Shown: positions 1 to 50,984 of the stretch, in pieces
Numbering within the stretch: the first letter of the stretch is position 1
Layout of the letters: each line of letters opens with the position of its first letter
From: Paralichthys olivaceus
Lineage: Eukaryota; Chordata; Actinopteri; Pleuronectiformes; Paralichthyidae
Length of the DNA: 64,000 nt
Reading direction: 5' to 3'
Assembly: GCF_024713975.1 (NCBI RefSeq)
Contig: NC_091106.1
Coordinates: 14,286,501 to 14,350,500, forward strand
The notes under the pieces: model-generated
Database searches by the model: none
What the model was told of the DNA's origin: nothing
Seen by the model: the letters and a program-made list of their open reading frames with translations, nothing else
Program-made: the position numbers and the translations under genes

Positions 1-216
1 TGAAGGAAAAATGCTTATTAAATAAATAATCAAGATCACCACAGATACTGTTTGTGTATCATCACTGTGAGGCTGAAAATGAAGAAAAAGGAAGCTAATA
101 TTTTTATTGGATATGCACCTAATTTTCCATACTCATAAATATCAGTCCATTAAATATGCCTGTTTTCAGTGGTTCCTTTCAACACTTAGTGAGAGGAATG
201 AGTACAATAAACCCAC

Positions 217-981
217 CTGTAATATTTTGCTGTAACTGACCACAATAATGAGTCCTGGGAGAAGGAAGCACAGAGCGGCGAAAGAAATATTCCAAACAAT
301 TTCTCCTGTCCAGTCGGGCCACTTGAGAGTACAGATGTGTAGACATTCCTGCATGGAAAGAGTACAAATATACAGAACAGCATCCATTAATAACAGCGAC
401 AAAATGTGGAACTTTTCTTTCGTTGACTGATTCACTGATACCTGCTCAGGAAATTCAACTTCCATCACAGTGAAGAAGAGGCTGAGGGGTAAAGCAGTGA
501 GTGCAGAGAAGGCCCAGATGAAGATGAGGGTGGCGGTCACCATCCTGGGGTTCAGAGAGGGCGCAGTCTGCATCCGGAGGATCGCCTGGACCCTCTCCAC
601 GCTGATGAAGGCCAGGGTGGTGATGGTGACGGAGCCGCTCATACAGATGACAAACAGCACGGTGTGACAGGCGGTGAACCCCAGCGTCCAGGACACGGTC
701 CAGCGCACTGCCACTATCAAGGGGATCATGCTGACAAACAGCAGGTCGGCCACAAACAAGTTGAGGGTCAGGATGGTCTTGTTGGCCAGCAGTCTGCGCT
801 CCCAGGTTACCAAGGCTGCAGCTCCCGTGTTTGCTGCCACGGACACCAGGAAGACAGTGGAGATGGCCAAAGTCTCGACAACAGTGGCAGCGGTATGATC
901 GGAGTAGTGCAACTCAGAGAAGTAGGAAAAATATGAGAAGTTTCTCAAGTGGAGTAAGTGAGAGTGAGGGTCGATATCCAT
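217..981 (-). CDS. ffar4: Free fatty acid receptor 4 (GPR120), 5' part; two coding exons, gene continues before base 1
   Basis: Class A GPCR for long-chain fatty acids at the plasma membrane. Coding exons: complement(442..981) and complement(217..348), joined in phase 0, giving 224 codons so far. The start is the ATG at 981: no ATG lies between it and the upstream in-frame stop, and it places TM1 about 35 residues in, as in the family. Seen: N14 glycosylation site (NFS), TM1 34-57, TM2 69-90, TM3 105-127 ending in an ERV variant of the DRY motif (129-131), TM4 148-169, TM5 about 201-222. R93 in AVRWT matches the fatty-acid-binding arginine R99 of human FFAR4. Cysteines 105 and 186 should form the TM3-ECL2 disulfide. 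Exon 2 ends in SYSKILQ with a CAG|GTGGGT donor, the usual FFAR4 boundary before the third intracellular loop. TM6, TM7 and the tail are outside the window; I recognise no exon in 1-216. The position beside cep55 and myof matches human 10q23.33. Confidence 0.9.
349..441 (-). other. ffar4: ffar4 intron 1, 93 bases, in frame and without stop codons
   Basis: On the minus strand the donor is CAG|GTATCAG and the acceptor is TTTCCATGCAG|GAATGT. The intron is a multiple of three and open in the coding frame, so a naive translation carries a 31-residue insertion in the second extracellular loop, between EFPEQ and ECLHICT. Human FFAR4 lacks this insertion and has its own exon boundary at the same place. 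It is therefore called an intron. Confidence 0.85.
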
Positions 982-2590
982 ATAGGCTGAGAAGGTATTT
1001 GGATCTAAGGTACAGACTGAGTTCACTGTGGTGACTATGTCTGATAAATGAATGGGAAAGAGAAGCTGATAAGTGATACAAGAGAAAGAGAGGAGGAGGA
1101 GGGATGGAGGGTGGTGACTAACCCTTTACATGTTTGCTCCAGGTGCTGCATGAATGCAAGTCAAATATTACAATCCCCTGCTGTGTAGGTGAGCATAATT
1201 TTAATGTGCGACTTCACTGTCATATTATTCCTTTTATTATTTCTTTCATCTTCCTCTTCTTTATCTGTATTGTCCAGAGACATGGACATTTGCATAACAT
1301 ACACTCATGCCGGATTTTTTTATAAATGAATTAGTTATTTTCTGGCAAGTCAAGGACATTTCCTGGATATCAACCTCCTCAATCAAATCTGCTCCAAAAG
1401 TTTATGGTTCAAACCCCACCCGTCCACTAAGTGCCAAGAAAATCAGTCCAGTAGTTTTTATGTAATTCTGCAGACAAACAGCAATGAAAACATAACCTCC
1501 CTGATGGAGGTTATTAGAATACAGGCAACAATTCTAGTCCAGTGAAAACCTTTATCCCATTTGGTGTGAAAGCATCTTCCAGAGGGCAGTTTTATACGTT
1601 CATCTAGTTGGGTATGAACGGCATCAGACACAATTGTGCTTTTTGTTTTATCTCTATTAACATTCCAATTGTTTCTGCTCTGTCCCAATGGTTTTACAGG
1701 CCACGCTCATAACTGTAGTCTGTTTTTGTTCTGTTCCAACAATAGGCTGTCAATCTCAGCTTCTGCATGCTTTTGACTCTGTGGATCCTCCCATGAGGAG
1801 CTCTGGATTTAATTGTAACACACGCTAGTCTGTTGTTGAATGAGACTGAGGCGACCCTTTCTGATGGTTAATCCTAGTTCTACACTCAGTGCACCTGTAG
1901 AACAGTAATGCTGCATAAATCTCAAATTAGCTGCAGGGATAAAATTAATTAGATTTCACTATTAATTAATGGTGTGTAAGATAACTCGTTCTACTTCCTA
2001 ATGAGTGATACACTAACTGATCAGTCTGTCCTAAAATAGGCTTCTCATTTCATAATAACTGATTTAAAAATGTTTACATTAATGTATTTCACAAGTATTT
2101 CCTCTGTCCTCTGACAGTATTTTTGTTATGTCTGGTGTTAATAATAATCTACACGGCCTCAGGAGAAAACCCCTCTTGACCGGGCTCTCAGACAGGCTAA
2201 GCTCATATTCTCACTGTCTATGAAAATGTTTCTGAAAAGTACAGAGGGTTAAGAGGTGTCCAAACCATATTGGCATATTGTTCATAAGCTGTTAGACTAG
2301 GTTAGCCCTTGGTGTCATGTTCCTGTTACAAAGCCTACAGCCACTGCGCAGACCTCCGACTCCTTATAATGTTTGCTTGCAATACTAATCCATGGCCTCA
2401 AATAGGACTGGAAAGGGATTAACTTCCACAAGCTGTTTTGAGCTATTCATCTGGTTTGAACATTGTGAGAACTTGGGAGGATCAAGGACCTGCAGCAGTA
2501 TGATGTGACAAAGCATCACACAACATGTTATCAGCTTTTCAGGTAGTTTGTCATAAACTAATAAAGTTGTGAATAAATTAAATCTTTGAC
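982..2590. other. Intergenic region between ffar4 start and cep55 3' end
   Basis: Holds the unannotated ffar4 5' flank (a purine-rich stretch at about 1080-1110), one dispersed repeat fragment (1370-1512) and AT-rich sequence. No supported gene. Open frames here are short and lack family similarity or codon bias. Confidence 0.6.
1370..1512 (+). mobile_element. Dispersed teleost repeat fragment (retroelement-like 3' tail)
   Basis: The segment contains the landmarks TCCAGTAGTTTTTATGTAAT and ATAACCTCC...GGAGGTTA. These closely resemble the terminal part of a very common teleost dispersed repeat. Family assignment is from memory of the motif, not from a library search. No coding part is attached, so this is a truncated copy. 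Confidence 0.5.
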
Positions 2591-2599
2591 TTGAAAATC

Positions 2600-2664
2600 T
2601 TTATTTATAATCTTGGCTGAAAAGCAAAAATCACACCCTCTTCAACTGAACACAGTAGTTTATT
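2600..2664 (-). terminator. cep55: cep55 polyadenylation signals
   Basis: AATAAA on the minus strand at complement(2659..2664) and again at complement(2600..2605), 100-165 bases after the cep55 stop codon. The first is the likelier cleavage signal; the second may serve a slightly longer transcript. Confidence 0.55.
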
Positions 2665-2764
2665 AACTTGAACTTCTACTTCTACTTGAACAGTATGGCT
2701 CAAACATCAATATCAATATCATCATAGAAGAACATGCAGAACTTGCAGAGGTTTGAGGCGCAGC

Positions 2765-5700
2765 TCACTCGAAACATACTTCTATGTGCTTCATCAGTTC
2801 TTGGTAGTGACTGACAGGATAGTCGGCCTTGCAGCAGGGACACTCCAGGGAGCTTTCATTCAGCAAGTCTGTGCTAGCGGAGGCTGTCACGTAGTCTCTG
2901 CAGAGCTGGGAGGGGGCAAAGTTTTTATAATGATTGACAATCAGATGACTGTGATGTGCAAGGTGTTGTTCACACTGTCAAACATGCAGAATATGCATAT
3001 CCCCTTAGATATGAAGAGCAGTTTAGACTATTTGGGGTCATTATTTAGATTTTCTAGCCAACAACATTGTTTTCATCAACTTCAGACCTGTTTTTCGGTA
3101 AAAACTGAGCATTTAGCAGCTGAAGAGTCAGATATTGCCCTCAGGAGTAAGTGGAGATCCAAACATAGCTAAAAGGGCAGTGAATATTGACTTGCATATG
3201 TCAGTGGAAACAACTGTTTCCAACATTCCCCACAACTTTACAAGGTGATTTATCAGTTTTCTGCTTAATTCTCTGGCCCAGAGTTTAAAAAATCAATAGC
3301 TGCAGCTTTGAGTTTCATCACTAATGCTAAATACAAATGTAGTCAATTGATCTATTAATGCTAACCTCTGTCGTTTTTGGCTCTTGGCGTTCAGTCTTCT
3401 TCAGCAACTTCAGGACTTTGACCAGTTGCTTCTTTAAATGTGAACAATCCTGTCTCTCATCCTCAAGGTCTTGTGTAGAAATCTGGATCTTTTAAGATGA
3501 ATAATGCAGTCAAGCTATAATACTGTACAGGTTTGGGTGGCATATTTTTTTAATAAATCAAGAATTCCCAAAATTTATTTGCTTATGTGAGGAATAACTT
3601 CCCCTTGGAAGGAAAGCAAAGAGGTTGTCAAGTTTCCACAAAGTGCAATTAAACTGTGTCATCATAAAGAGTTGGTGGATTAGCAACAGCCCTCAAGGAA
3701 TCAAATCTCATAGAGTACCTGACGCTCCAGATCTGCAATCTTTTCCTGGTCTGCACTTTGATGATTTAACACAAACTTCTGGAGGAGATTCACCTGAGAA
3801 AAGCGAGGCTTAAGGTGTTTCATTTCATGTCTTTCCTCCTGAGTAATTTTCAATAAAGTAATTCAATAAAGACGTACCTGCAGCTCAGAGTTAGTTGACC
3901 TGCGCTTCTCTTCATCCAGCCTGTTCCTGAGGTCTTTGTTCTTATCTGCCAGTTGTTTTACTTCATCCTCTTCTTGATCTTCTGGTGAACTTTGTCCACT
4001 CAATTCTGTAGCATGCAGCTGCTGCTTGAGCTCCTCCAACTCTATTTCCCTTTCCTTGCACCTACACATCAACCTTTCTGTTATGTGGCCGACTAACATC
4101 CCAACCTTCTCCAACTTTGAATGAGACCATGTATACATACACATTGAGCAGACCTACCAGTTTTGGGTTGTTGTCAGGTTCTGTTGGGTGATGTTGACCT
4201 GCTCTCTGAGCACCTCCAGCTCATCTTTGGCTTTTTGTAAGAGTCTTTCATAGTACTCCTGCATCTGGCCTATTCGCTTCTGATCTATAATGAGAGAGCG
4301 AATAAAAATCATTTTAAAAAACAGGAAGAGATTCCACAACTGTATATGCAATCACCAAAGTTAGATACAGCTTAATACATGCACAATGTAGTATTAATTT
4401 TTTTTTTTTTAAATGCAGGGCAGAGCTGCATATCCTGCCATGCAGCAGGCTATGCCAGTGTAATCTAGATATCTTAAAAACCTTGTTGTGACAGTCTGTT
4501 GCCCTTTGTTGCCCCAGTGTTGAGTTCCAACTGCCCACTGCCCCTCTTGCTCACCATCTGAATGGTCTTCATTGTGCTTCTTTGAGCAAGACAGATTGGC
4601 TTCATTCAGCTGCTTCTCCAGCCATAACATTTTGCCCATAATGGCCCTCACATAGGCAACTCTGTGCTGGTCATAATCCAGCCACTGCTTGTTCCACTCC
4701 AAGGCCTCGGGGGATTGAATAAAAAGAATGAGAAGCACAAAATGGAGACAGAAAGAAACAGAGTTGTGCCAGGGGGATGGCCCCAGAGCACATTCTTCAA
4801 GACATTCACTCTGCACACAGGCTCACGGCCTCACTGACAAACAAATGGACACAAAGTAGAAACTAAGTAACACAAAATACAGAAATGTGAATTTAGTGTT
4901 GATTGAGAAAATACAAATGGTAGAGAGCCTTTCAAGCTGTGCAGTAACAACAAAGTGCTTACATCTCTGAGCTGATTCTGGAGCTCTGTTACTCTGGTGT
5001 TGGAGGCCTCTTCATCTGACTTGAAGTCCTAATAGAAAACAATAAAATACAACACACACTCACACATAGTGTTTGCAGATTAATAGCAGTATATTTGATT
5101 ACATTCTGACAGTTCAGCACAAGGACCTAAAAAAAACAGGATTTAGAGCTTCAATGTGTTGGAACCTCTGCCACCGCTAAATGCAAGACAGGCATTTGTA
5201 AACAAGTGCTGCCATCTAGTGGGACAGAGAAGGTAAGAGACAAATCCAACACCCTAAGCAGCAACACAATAGGTCTGTCTCAGAGAAGACATTTTGACCT
5301 GCAGCAGAAAGTAAAGCAGTTTTAATTGATAAAAGGAATGATGGCCGAATCCCATTAATCTACACTGATTTCAGGGTCCTGGTATTGTTTGTGCTGGCTC
5401 ACCACTAAACCGTCATGGCTTATTGAGACTTTTTTTGGTTTTTCCTATAATGACAAATCAAAATATCTATTTATTGCATAGCATCTTACACTATAATGGA
5501 TAAGGTGCCAAATATAATGAATTCTAGGAGACACTTTTATTACTGTATACTGCACCTTCTTCCCGGCAACTTTTCTCTCAAGAAATTGACTCAGTTGAAA
5601 TGCACACAAGCCTGTTCTCAATTTGTTCAACTTTTCTGGCATAACCAGATACTCTCTCCGTACTCACTGCGTCTGTCAGGTTATCTTCTCTCTTACTCAG

Positions 5701-6096
5701 CTCTGATGGCAAGGCAGTCTTCTCGTCTTTGTCCGTCAGCTGCTGAGAATTATCCAGCTTTGCAGTGTCAAGATTCAGTAATCTCTGCATATAGACACAG
5801 AGGAAAGAGAACGTCAAACACTGAAACAATCACTGTACACAGCGCTCATTGGAAACACGTTTACGGACTTTACAGTACTGTACGAGCATTTAATGCTGAT
5901 ATGAGTCAACTAGTAGTTAGACTGAAAGTTTGAGCAAGTTTACCTCCACTAGCTTGTAATGATCGCAATGCTGACGAGATAACCCGACCAGGCTCTTCTT
6001 CAGAAAGGCGTTCTCCTTCCTCAGGCTGCTCACAACCACATCAAGCTCTGAGCTGCGCTTCTTCCTGGGGAAACCTTTACACTTGGAGGCGGCCAT
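2765..6096 (-). CDS. cep55: Centrosomal protein of 55 kDa, midbody abscission scaffold (nine coding exons, complete)
   Basis: Coiled-coil protein that recruits ALIX/TSG101 and ESCRT-III to the midbody for the last step of cytokinesis. Exons: complement(5944..6096, 5668..5784, 4963..5028, 4555..4705, 4158..4284, 3878..4061, 3719..3793, 3366..3482, 2765..2905); all GT-AG, phases consistent, 376 codons against 464 in human. The ESCRT/ALIX-binding region is residues 113-150, with W120, Y123 and R127 matching human W184, Y187 and R191. Long heptad-like coiled coil flanks it. The C-terminus ends in a UBZ-like zinc finger: C352, C355, H370, C374 (human ECPKC...HVEYC). The start is the ATG at 6096 (AGAG ATG G); a GTG three codons upstream is not used. 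The N-terminal coiled coil is shorter than in mammals. The last exon uses acceptor CCCAG|CTCTGC; a stronger-looking CAG a few bases later would break the frame. Confidence 0.93.
5208..5222 (-). promoter_or_regulatory. CTCF-like binding motif in a cep55 intron
   Basis: The minus strand reads CCACTAGATGGCAGC, which fits the CTCF core consensus CCASYAGRKGGCRSY at all 15 positions. It lies in the intron between cep55 coding exons 2 and 3. Occupancy is not known from sequence. Confidence 0.5.
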
Positions 6097-6117
6097 CTCT
6101 GTCACCTGTTCACAAAT

Positions 6118-6790
6118 GCTACAAGAGACAATACAGACAAAAACAACTTATCTTAGACATACGTGAGAGCACACAAATCTCAAATTAAGATTTTGAAGTT
6201 ATCACCTGTGTCAGGTTTTAATTCAAAACTCCACTGTATGTTAACATGAGTCCTGAGGTGTTGGTATTGTAGAAACATTAGAAACAGCCTTAAAAAGCAA
6301 CTTTTGAATTGTTGTGGCTCAACCTCAAGCCCAACATGGACCAGGACTCAGTATTGCGCTGACCCACATCAGTTTAATACATTTTCGCTACTGGTGAAAG
6401 TTACACACTCACTAGCTGGATGAAGATGGACATTGGATGCTGGATTTTCTCAGCCAGTAATAAAATATTCAACAGAAACAGCTCGATTGTCACTGTTGGT
6501 ACGTGAAGGTGTTTTTTTTTTCTTCGCCGTTATCGTCCACAGAGAAGCACCTCGTGTGGTTAGCCGAGCTAGCTAATGTTAGCTGGAGTAAGAACAGGTT
6601 TAAATAGGGATGGTAGCGCAGGCTAAGTTCTGGGTCAAATTAAATACGTTAGTTAAAATTAATCAAATGAACAACTTACCAGAAATAGATAGTATCACGA
6701 AGTCTAACAAAGTGAAGTCTAACTTATATTTTTCTTCTTCTTCTTCTGCTGCAGGTGCCCGGCAACAAACCGTGACGTCACCAGTCAGTA
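6118..6790 (-). promoter_or_regulatory. cep55: cep55 5' region: 5' UTR splice, CRE and promoter
   Basis: The first coding exon appears to start at 6118 (acceptor CTCTTGTAG). A matching non-coding exon 1 is inferred upstream, ending at 6680 with donor CTG|GTAAGT. A perfect cAMP-response element TGACGTCA sits at 6773-6780, just upstream of that exon. A GTTAGC/GCTAAT-rich cluster at 6559-6586 lies within the proposed 5' UTR intron. The transcription start is not fixed by sequence; roughly 6700-6770 is likely. Confidence 0.5.
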
Positions 6791-6857
6791 CCAGTTTATG
6801 CTGCGTTCCAGACAACTCGGATTTGTGGGATATTCTGCCATGAAAGTAGTTTGTCCT

Positions 6858-6859
<2 letters not shown>

Positions 6860-6921
<62 letters not shown>
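6860..6921 (+). repeat. (ATT)n microsatellite, about 20 copies
   Basis: Uninterrupted TTA/ATT triplet array in the interval between the divergent cep55 and myof promoters. On the minus strand it reads as poly-asparagine, which is not a real protein. Confidence 0.95.
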
Positions 6922-7670
6922 CATTAGTAGTAGTTACAGGAGATTTTTTTTGTGTTTTACACAGATTCATTTTATAATATAAAATTCGCAAAGCTACAAC
7001 AAGCACTGGACGTCCATCACTACAATGATAAAAACATAGAAGAAGAAGAACACAAGCAAGCAAAAACAAACCAGCCAAAAAATTCTACCAATAAAATCAT
7101 CATAAATAAATATCCTACCTTCATCTTAAGCATTCATAGAATAATAATAAAAAAAACATCTATCTAGTCTAACCATCAAATTATTCTGAATTAGATGATT
7201 ATATAATTGTTTGATTGACTGGTGGCCATGTGAAACAATCTGATCTGGGATCAGACTATTAGTTATTTATTTTATTAATATTCCACAACACTGGTGACAT
7301 GTTAACATGATGACGTGGAAACTAGGCAGGGGAGGTGTTCATAACACTGCCACTGGGAGGCGCTGCAGCACCGGGGAGGCCGTTCACCTGGATGTAGGAT
7401 GAATCCACATGTTGATCAGCACGTTGGTCTCAAAGCTGTAACCAGAGAGTGTTTGTGAGAAGATGATGAGAACCTTCAGAGTTGATTCGTTCCTCTCGCA
7501 TGGTGACTGCAGCTGCTCGGCTGGCTGGTGAATGGTTCAGTGACTCATGAGAGCAGCTGCCCTCCTCTCCTCCTCATCTTTGTCTCAGTTCCTCCTGAGA
7601 GGAAACTCCCCGTGTCACAGCAGCTCAACATGTTTTCTTTCTGCGAATAAACTTGGACTCTACTTGAAAA
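6922..7670 (+). promoter_or_regulatory. myof: cep55-myof divergent interval and myof 5' UTR
   Basis: About 0.75 kb of AT-rich sequence (6922-7300) followed by a more GC-rich stretch (7320-7670) that should hold the myof promoter and 5' UTR. No TATA box is placed with confidence. The start codon context is TTGAAAAATGCTG. Nothing else supported. Confidence 0.4.
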
Positions 7671-26397
<18,727 letters not shown>

Positions 26398-26613
26398 TGA
26401 GCTTCCGAAGGAGCTGTTTGTCTTCCTGCAGTAGAATCTTCAGTATTTTTCATCATCGCTGTCCCTCAAAAATATGCAATAATTTTTTCTGCTGATGTCA
26501 TAGCAAGCTGATATCCATCATTTTCTCTAATAATCAGAAGCAACTGTTTTTGTACTCTCAGTATTGCACTATATGTCCTTTCATAATAATCTCTCTAATG
26601 ATCAATTTCAGAA

Positions 26614-26744
26614 AATAAATCAAGAATGTCAAGAATCATTTAATTAGTTTTGTATAAAGAAATTGTTTATATGTTGTTGTATTTTGCTCTAGTGTTGTTT
26701 AATGCTACAGTTTGGTGAGATATATGAAGCTTTATGACAATAAA
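26614..26744 (+). terminator. myof: myof polyadenylation signals
   Basis: AATAAA at 26614-26619 and at 26739-26744, 217 and 342 bases after the myof stop codon. Either could end the transcript. Confidence 0.55.
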
Positions 26745-26749
26745 ACAAC

Positions 26750-27320
26750 AAACAATCAATCATAACATGAGCGATATCCATGCTAAAACACATACTTTAA
26801 AAAAATGAGTTTTTAAAATTAACTTTATACAAAAACTCAAACAGACACGACATAATAGCAAATCAATTGAGTCACATAGCTGCCAAAAATTAGGAACTGA
26901 AAGAGTAAACAAAGAATAAAATCAAATATAGGTTTACTAGTGTCATTTGAATCAACCAAATATAATCAAATATGTTTCAGGCCTTTATTTTAGTTAATAC
27001 TGAGCTCAATTGTTGTGATGTGTTTTATTTGCTTCATTTGCTTCAATTTTTCCTCAAACTCAAAATCAAAGAGATTCAATTATTCAGTTTTGTACAATAA
27101 AAACAATTAAAACTGCCAAATATGCTCAAGATGATGGTGTGATTGAAATTCAACATTATTCTGTAAAAAAACACAAAATTCACAACAAAAAACAAACATT
27201 TGGTTTTTGCCTCATAAGACCACAGATTCATATGTTTTAAGAAATCATACACCTGAAGTTTATGATTCAAAATAAATTCATATTCTTGAATTGTAAACTG
27301 TTTCAACCAAACAACTCTAA
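26750..27320. other. AT-rich intergenic spacer between myof and parg
   Basis: Very AT-rich, with no supported gene or repeat family. It marks the change from the ffar4-cep55-myof block to the parg-ogdhl block. Confidence 0.5.
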
Positions 27321-27419
27321 ATGTCATCCACCTCCTCCCAGTTTACAATATCTCTTTCAGCCCCCTTTAAGTTTGCACGACACCAAACTGCTTTCTGTCC
27401 CAGTTGCTGGGATACCAGC

Positions 27420-28321
27420 TCCAGATCCCGCCTCCTCTCTCCAGAAAAGCGTTTTGATTGGTCGCTCTTTGTCCTGCCGTCAAGCGGTAGCATTTTCAGC
27501 AGCGAAGGGAAAGTAATTGAGCAACTGGACCATTAGAGCCAGAAACAAAAGGCTGCATTTCAAAATAAATGTTAAATAATGTGACGCAGCGAACTCAGGC
27601 GCTTCACAGAGAGCGGGACATGCCTGTAAGTCGTATCTCTTGGTTTTAATAGACGCGGCACTGCTAGCTTGATGAGGTTGAAGTACGTGGGCGCTATCCA
27701 CAATAAACAAAGCTAACGGCTAACGTTTATATTTTTAGCCTGTCAATGCTAAGTTAGCAGAAGGTGACTTGTGTTGTGACACACAATGACGTGTTCGTAT
27801 CAAGACTGAAGCAAAACAGAAACCTCCGGAAAGCGGGTGTGCCGCTAATAGCTGAGTAACTATTTATAGTATGAAGTCAAGATACAGTTACAGGTTAGCT
27901 TAGTGAAGCTATGTCAAACCTGCCAGTGTTGGCTCTTCTTCATGATGATCTGCTGACCAGCATGTGTTTTTTATTCTAAGTGAAACTGAAGGTTGAAATT
28001 ATATCTGTGACCATCATCATCTCAAAACATTGTCCAGGTTTCAGTTTCACCCATAGACTGTATTTAAACAAGACTTTCACCACAGAGAGCTGCTCAGCTT
28101 CATGATTTGGACAGAGCTCTTTTGAGAACAGAACTCTGATAGCAGCCTCCTCTAACCTCAGTCTTATACAAACCTTTATATTTGTCTCTCTGTGGTATGT
28201 ATGCTGCACCAGAACTGAGCTGTCCTGTATAAAATGATCCAGAAATGTTTGTCAGTGTTTCAACGCGGAATGTTTTTCTTACTCAATCAGCTTTTGTCGA
28301 TTCATCTTGAATAAGCTGTAG
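27420..28321 (+). promoter_or_regulatory. parg: parg promoter and 5' UTR region
   Basis: Includes a GC-box-like CCCGCCTCC (27427-27435), an inverted CCAAT box (ATTGG, 27457-27461) and a cluster of GCTAAC/GTTAGC words at 27711-27760. The first coding exon begins at 28322 after acceptor ATAAGCTGTAG. Transcription probably starts near 27500-27700; the non-coding exon is not delimited. Confidence 0.45.
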
Positions 28322-28324
28322 AAG

Positions 28325-49971
<21,647 letters not shown>

Positions 49972-50660
49972 CGTCAGACTTTCATTAACATGGGGAGTGA
50001 TGACTCATCCTCCCTCCACCTGTCTCTTTGCGAAACAGAGACTCCAGGTTCAAAGAACTCAATATGCTGTCAGTCTTGTGCTAACAATCTCTCTCACACA
50101 CACACACACAAACACAAACACACACTCTCCCTTTAAATTTTTGATCCTAACATACAAACTACCAAAACACAGTTTTGCCTTTCTCGCTGATGGTGTTAGG
50201 ACACTAGTATCCCGCCACCGGATGTGGTGAAATGTTTCAGAGATTTATAGCAATAGTAAATCCTGGTTGCTGTTAGGCCTTTCTTTAGACTAAATGTGAT
50301 GTGGAGTTCTTTAGTTTTTACACCATAATTACAAATATGTCCAAATAGTCATCATATGCATGATTGTGGACACTTTTCACTACGGATCATCCAGGAGACG
50401 CTACCTCCTGGTTATCTCTCCTATATTGTGTTTGCTTATCTTTTTGAATTTGTCATTTCCTCGATTATACCATACCCAGGCTGTGGGGAGGTTCCTAAGT
50501 ACAGAGAGATGATGAGATGCCATTCTGTAGTCTATGCATGGTAACATTTATGTATCAAATATTCTACAAACATATGCTGCTCTTTTCGATCCTCTAAGGA
50601 TGTCGAAGTTCAACACACATATGGTCCTTAAGGTTTCTATTAATACAAATGAAAATTATC

Positions 50661-50982
50661 AATAAAACGGTCCCTAGTATGAGAATCATTTCAGACAGTT
50701 GTTGTCAATTTATACCATGGATCATTTTCTCATAGAGTGTGGACCAGAAACCAGTCCACACTCTATAATCAGTGTTAAGCACAGTATTGATACTGCATAA
50801 GAATAAAGAGGGGAGCAGATCAAGAAAGAATTGCACGCAAAATATAGTTTTATTCAATGTTTTGACCCAACAGTTACTTTGGGAATGTGATTGTTTTGTT
50901 TTTTTAATGTTATTATTATCATTATTCACTGTATTTCCTGATTGACAATGGATTCTGTTTAATTATGGATACACAGATTAAA
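50661..50982 (+). terminator. parg: parg candidate polyadenylation signals
   Basis: AATAAA at 50661-50666 and 50802-50807, and ATTAAA at 50977-50982, 0.7-1.0 kb after the parg stop codon. This implies a 3' UTR of about 0.7-1 kb. Which signal is used cannot be told from sequence. Confidence 0.4.
50732..50766 (+). other. Perfect 13-bp hairpin in the parg 3' flank
   Basis: ATAGAGTGTGGAC, a nine-base loop, then its exact reverse complement GTCCACACTCTAT. It falls between two candidate parg polyadenylation signals and so could be part of the longer 3' UTR. Confidence 0.8.
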
Positions 50983-50984
50983 GA

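Noticed and set aside
1..216. Further ffar4 exon (TM6-TM7) at the window edge
   Set aside because: No minus-strand stretch resembles the third loop or TM6 of FFAR4; a CAG acceptor-like word at about 74 leads to no matching residues.
2765..2896. Alternative acceptor CTCTGCAG for the last cep55 exon
   Set aside because: It gives the wrong phase relative to the preceding exon; the CCCAG nine bases earlier keeps frame into the conserved zinc finger.
6096..6105. Alternative cep55 start at the upstream GTG (6105)
   Set aside because: GTG is not a normal vertebrate start; the ATG at 6096 has a good context and is the first ATG of the exon.
6785..7078. Minus-strand open frame with a long asparagine run
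   Set aside because: It is the reverse reading of the (ATT)n microsatellite in the cep55-myof spacer; no family similarity.
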